The notes below the pieces were generated by a model. The model was given only the letters and a program-made list of their open reading frames with translations, was not told the origin of the DNA and searched no databases. From the NCBI GenBank assembly GCA_031284025.1, contig JAITAR010000083.1:1-5892 (forward strand): a DNA stretch of 5,892 nucleotides. Reading direction: 5' to 3'. Shown piece after piece: positions 5,522 through 5,892 of the stretch. Both the position numbers and the translations under genes were made by a program. Each line of letters starts with the position of its first letter. The first letter of the stretch is position 1. This DNA comes from Rickettsiales bacterium (GTDB lineage: Bacteria; Pseudomonadota; Alphaproteobacteria; Rickettsiales; UBA1997).

Positions 5522-5536
5522 CATGACTAAAGTCAA
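5509..5536 (-). promoter_or_regulatory. Candidate sigma70-type promoter of the tRNA-Glu/tRNA-Lys unit
   Basis: On the minus strand TTGACT (5536-5531) and TACTCT (5514-5509) are 16 nt apart. The -35 matches five of six consensus bases. The -10 keeps the important T1, A2 and T6. Transcription would begin around 5502, about a dozen bases before tRNA-Glu. A 12-bp palindrome, TGACTTTAGTCA (5524-5535), covers most of the -35 box. The boxes are seen directly; function is inferred. Confidence 0.5.
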
Positions 5537-5582
5537 TAGAATTACTAAAAACATAAGAGACTGTTAACATTTAATAGGACAA

Positions 5583-5594
5583 ATAGCTAGCTAT
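5583..5594. repeat. 12-bp perfect palindrome ATAGCTAGCTAT
   Basis: ATAGCTAGCTAT equals its own reverse complement. It lies about 60 bp downstream of the plus-strand promoter candidate. It could be a protein-binding site, but no family is recognisable from it. Confidence 0.4.
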
Positions 5595-5607
5595 ACTCAG
5601 TGTGGTG

Positions 5608-5641
5608 GCCAAAAATTGGCAAAAATCAGAGATATTTTGGC
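5608..5641. repeat. Nested inverted repeats GCCAA/TTGGC
   Basis: GCCAA (5608-5612) can pair with TTGGC (5616-5620) over an AAA loop. GCCAAAA (5608-5614) can also pair with TTTTGGC (5635-5641). The two pairings exclude each other. Neither is followed by a T-run, so neither looks like a terminator. Stems are short and A+T-rich. Confidence 0.3.
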
Positions 5642-5674
5642 TGCAAAACTAAGCGCTGTAATTTACATGCCACA

Positions 5675-5701
5675 TTGGAAATTTTGAATATGCCATATAT
5701 T
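5675..5701 (+). promoter_or_regulatory. Weak promoter candidate before the last gene
   Basis: TATATT (5696-5701) matches five of six -10 bases, and TTGGAA (5675-5680) lies 15 nt upstream, shorter than ideal. It would start a transcript around 5708, close before the in-frame ATG at 5721. Confidence 0.25.
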
Positions 5702-5807
5702 GTTCGTAAGCAATTCCTGAATGCGAACAGATATTACCATTGATTTTCAAAATGTTTCTACTACGCTCACGGGTAAATTATATCGTGTAGTGGGGAAGCT
5801 AAAGCAT

Positions 5808-5892
5808 ATGGGAAAGTTAAGAACGAGTATTCTCTGGCTGATACTATTGGCAGTGGCGGCGTACTTGCTTTCGGATTTTTTTGGACCGTTCG
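5808..5892 (+). CDS. Membrane-anchored or secreted protein, N-terminal part (truncated by window end)
   Basis: The frame begins MGKLRTSILWLILLAVAAYL and runs off the edge after 28 codons. Residues 8-20 form a strong hydrophobic helix after a short basic N-terminus, as in a signal anchor or signal peptide with positive residues on the cytoplasmic side. A GGGGAAG tract about 10 nt upstream may be the ribosome binding site. The same frame is open back to an ATG at 5721, just after an in-frame TGA at 5718, and a GTG at 5790 is also possible. The 5721 start would add 29 mostly hydrophilic residues in front of the helix. FtsH-type proteases have a comparable N-terminal anchor, but many other proteins do too, so I do not name it. 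Coding is likely; identity is unknown. Confidence 0.5.
   Translation, partial: MGKLRTSILWLILLAVAAYLLSDFFGPF

Larger units (their letters stand above)
5490..5807. other. Intergenic region between tRNA-Glu and the last gene
   Basis: These 318 bases hold no convincing gene apart from a possible N-terminal extension of the last CDS from 5721. The left end holds the two opposed promoter candidates. The middle holds the palindromes at 5583-5594 and 5608-5641. A second plus-strand promoter candidate lies at 5675-5701. A 14-codon ORF from 5523 has no ribosome binding site or other support. I recognise no known structured RNA here, although a long untranslated leader or small RNA from the 5493 promoter is possible. 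Confidence 0.6.

Noticed and set aside
5490..5807. Known structured RNA (6S RNA, tmRNA, RNase P RNA or riboswitch) in the spacer
   Set aside because: No conserved signature of these classes is recognisable, and the stems present are short and A+T-rich.

Overview
The window carries A+T-rich, densely packed housekeeping DNA. It most resembles a reduced-genome alphaproteobacterium, probably Rickettsiales-like. The supporting signs are heavy use of ATA (Ile) and CTA (Leu) codons, genes overlapping by a few bases, an alphaproteobacterial style of RecR, AroK, PBP2 and tRNA-Lys, and a small weakly conserved MreD. The lineage is an inference from these traits, not from any search.

Left half, minus strand (1-2080): a tight run is transcribed right to left. 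It is tsaB (tRNA t6A modification), recR (recombinational repair), a HAD-IB phosphatase resembling phosphoserine phosphatase, and the first 52 codons of an unrecognised GTG-initiated gene that leaves the window. tsaB and recR overlap by 8 nt, recR and the phosphatase are 1 nt apart, and the last gap is 12 nt. This looks like one operon.

Middle, plus strand (2205-5293): a 124-bp divergent spacer separates tsaB from a rightward run of a shikimate kinase-like gene (aroK), a 43-codon small ORF, mreD and mrdA (PBP2). The small ORF stops at TAG directly followed by the mreD ATG, and mreD overlaps mrdA by 8 nt. MreD and PBP2 belong to the elongasome that directs lateral peptidoglycan synthesis. AroK is a metabolic enzyme with no visible pathway partner here. 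A GC-rich hairpin at the end of the small ORF, 7 nt before the mreD start, suggests translational coupling.

Right end (5294-5892): tRNA-Glu(TTC) and tRNA-Lys(TTT) lie on the minus strand, convergent with mrdA, behind a recognisable promoter. A roughly 0.3-kb spacer follows, holding a probable plus-strand promoter back to back with the tRNA promoter, plus a few palindromes. The window ends in the N-terminus of an inner-membrane or secreted protein.

No mobile element, CRISPR array, toxin system or obvious new multi-gene system is visible. The points most worth a second look are the unannotated 43-codon ORF with its hairpin upstream of mreD, the altered shikimate-binding motifs of AroK, the KTGP motif in PBP2, and the overlapping divergent promoters upstream of the tRNAs.
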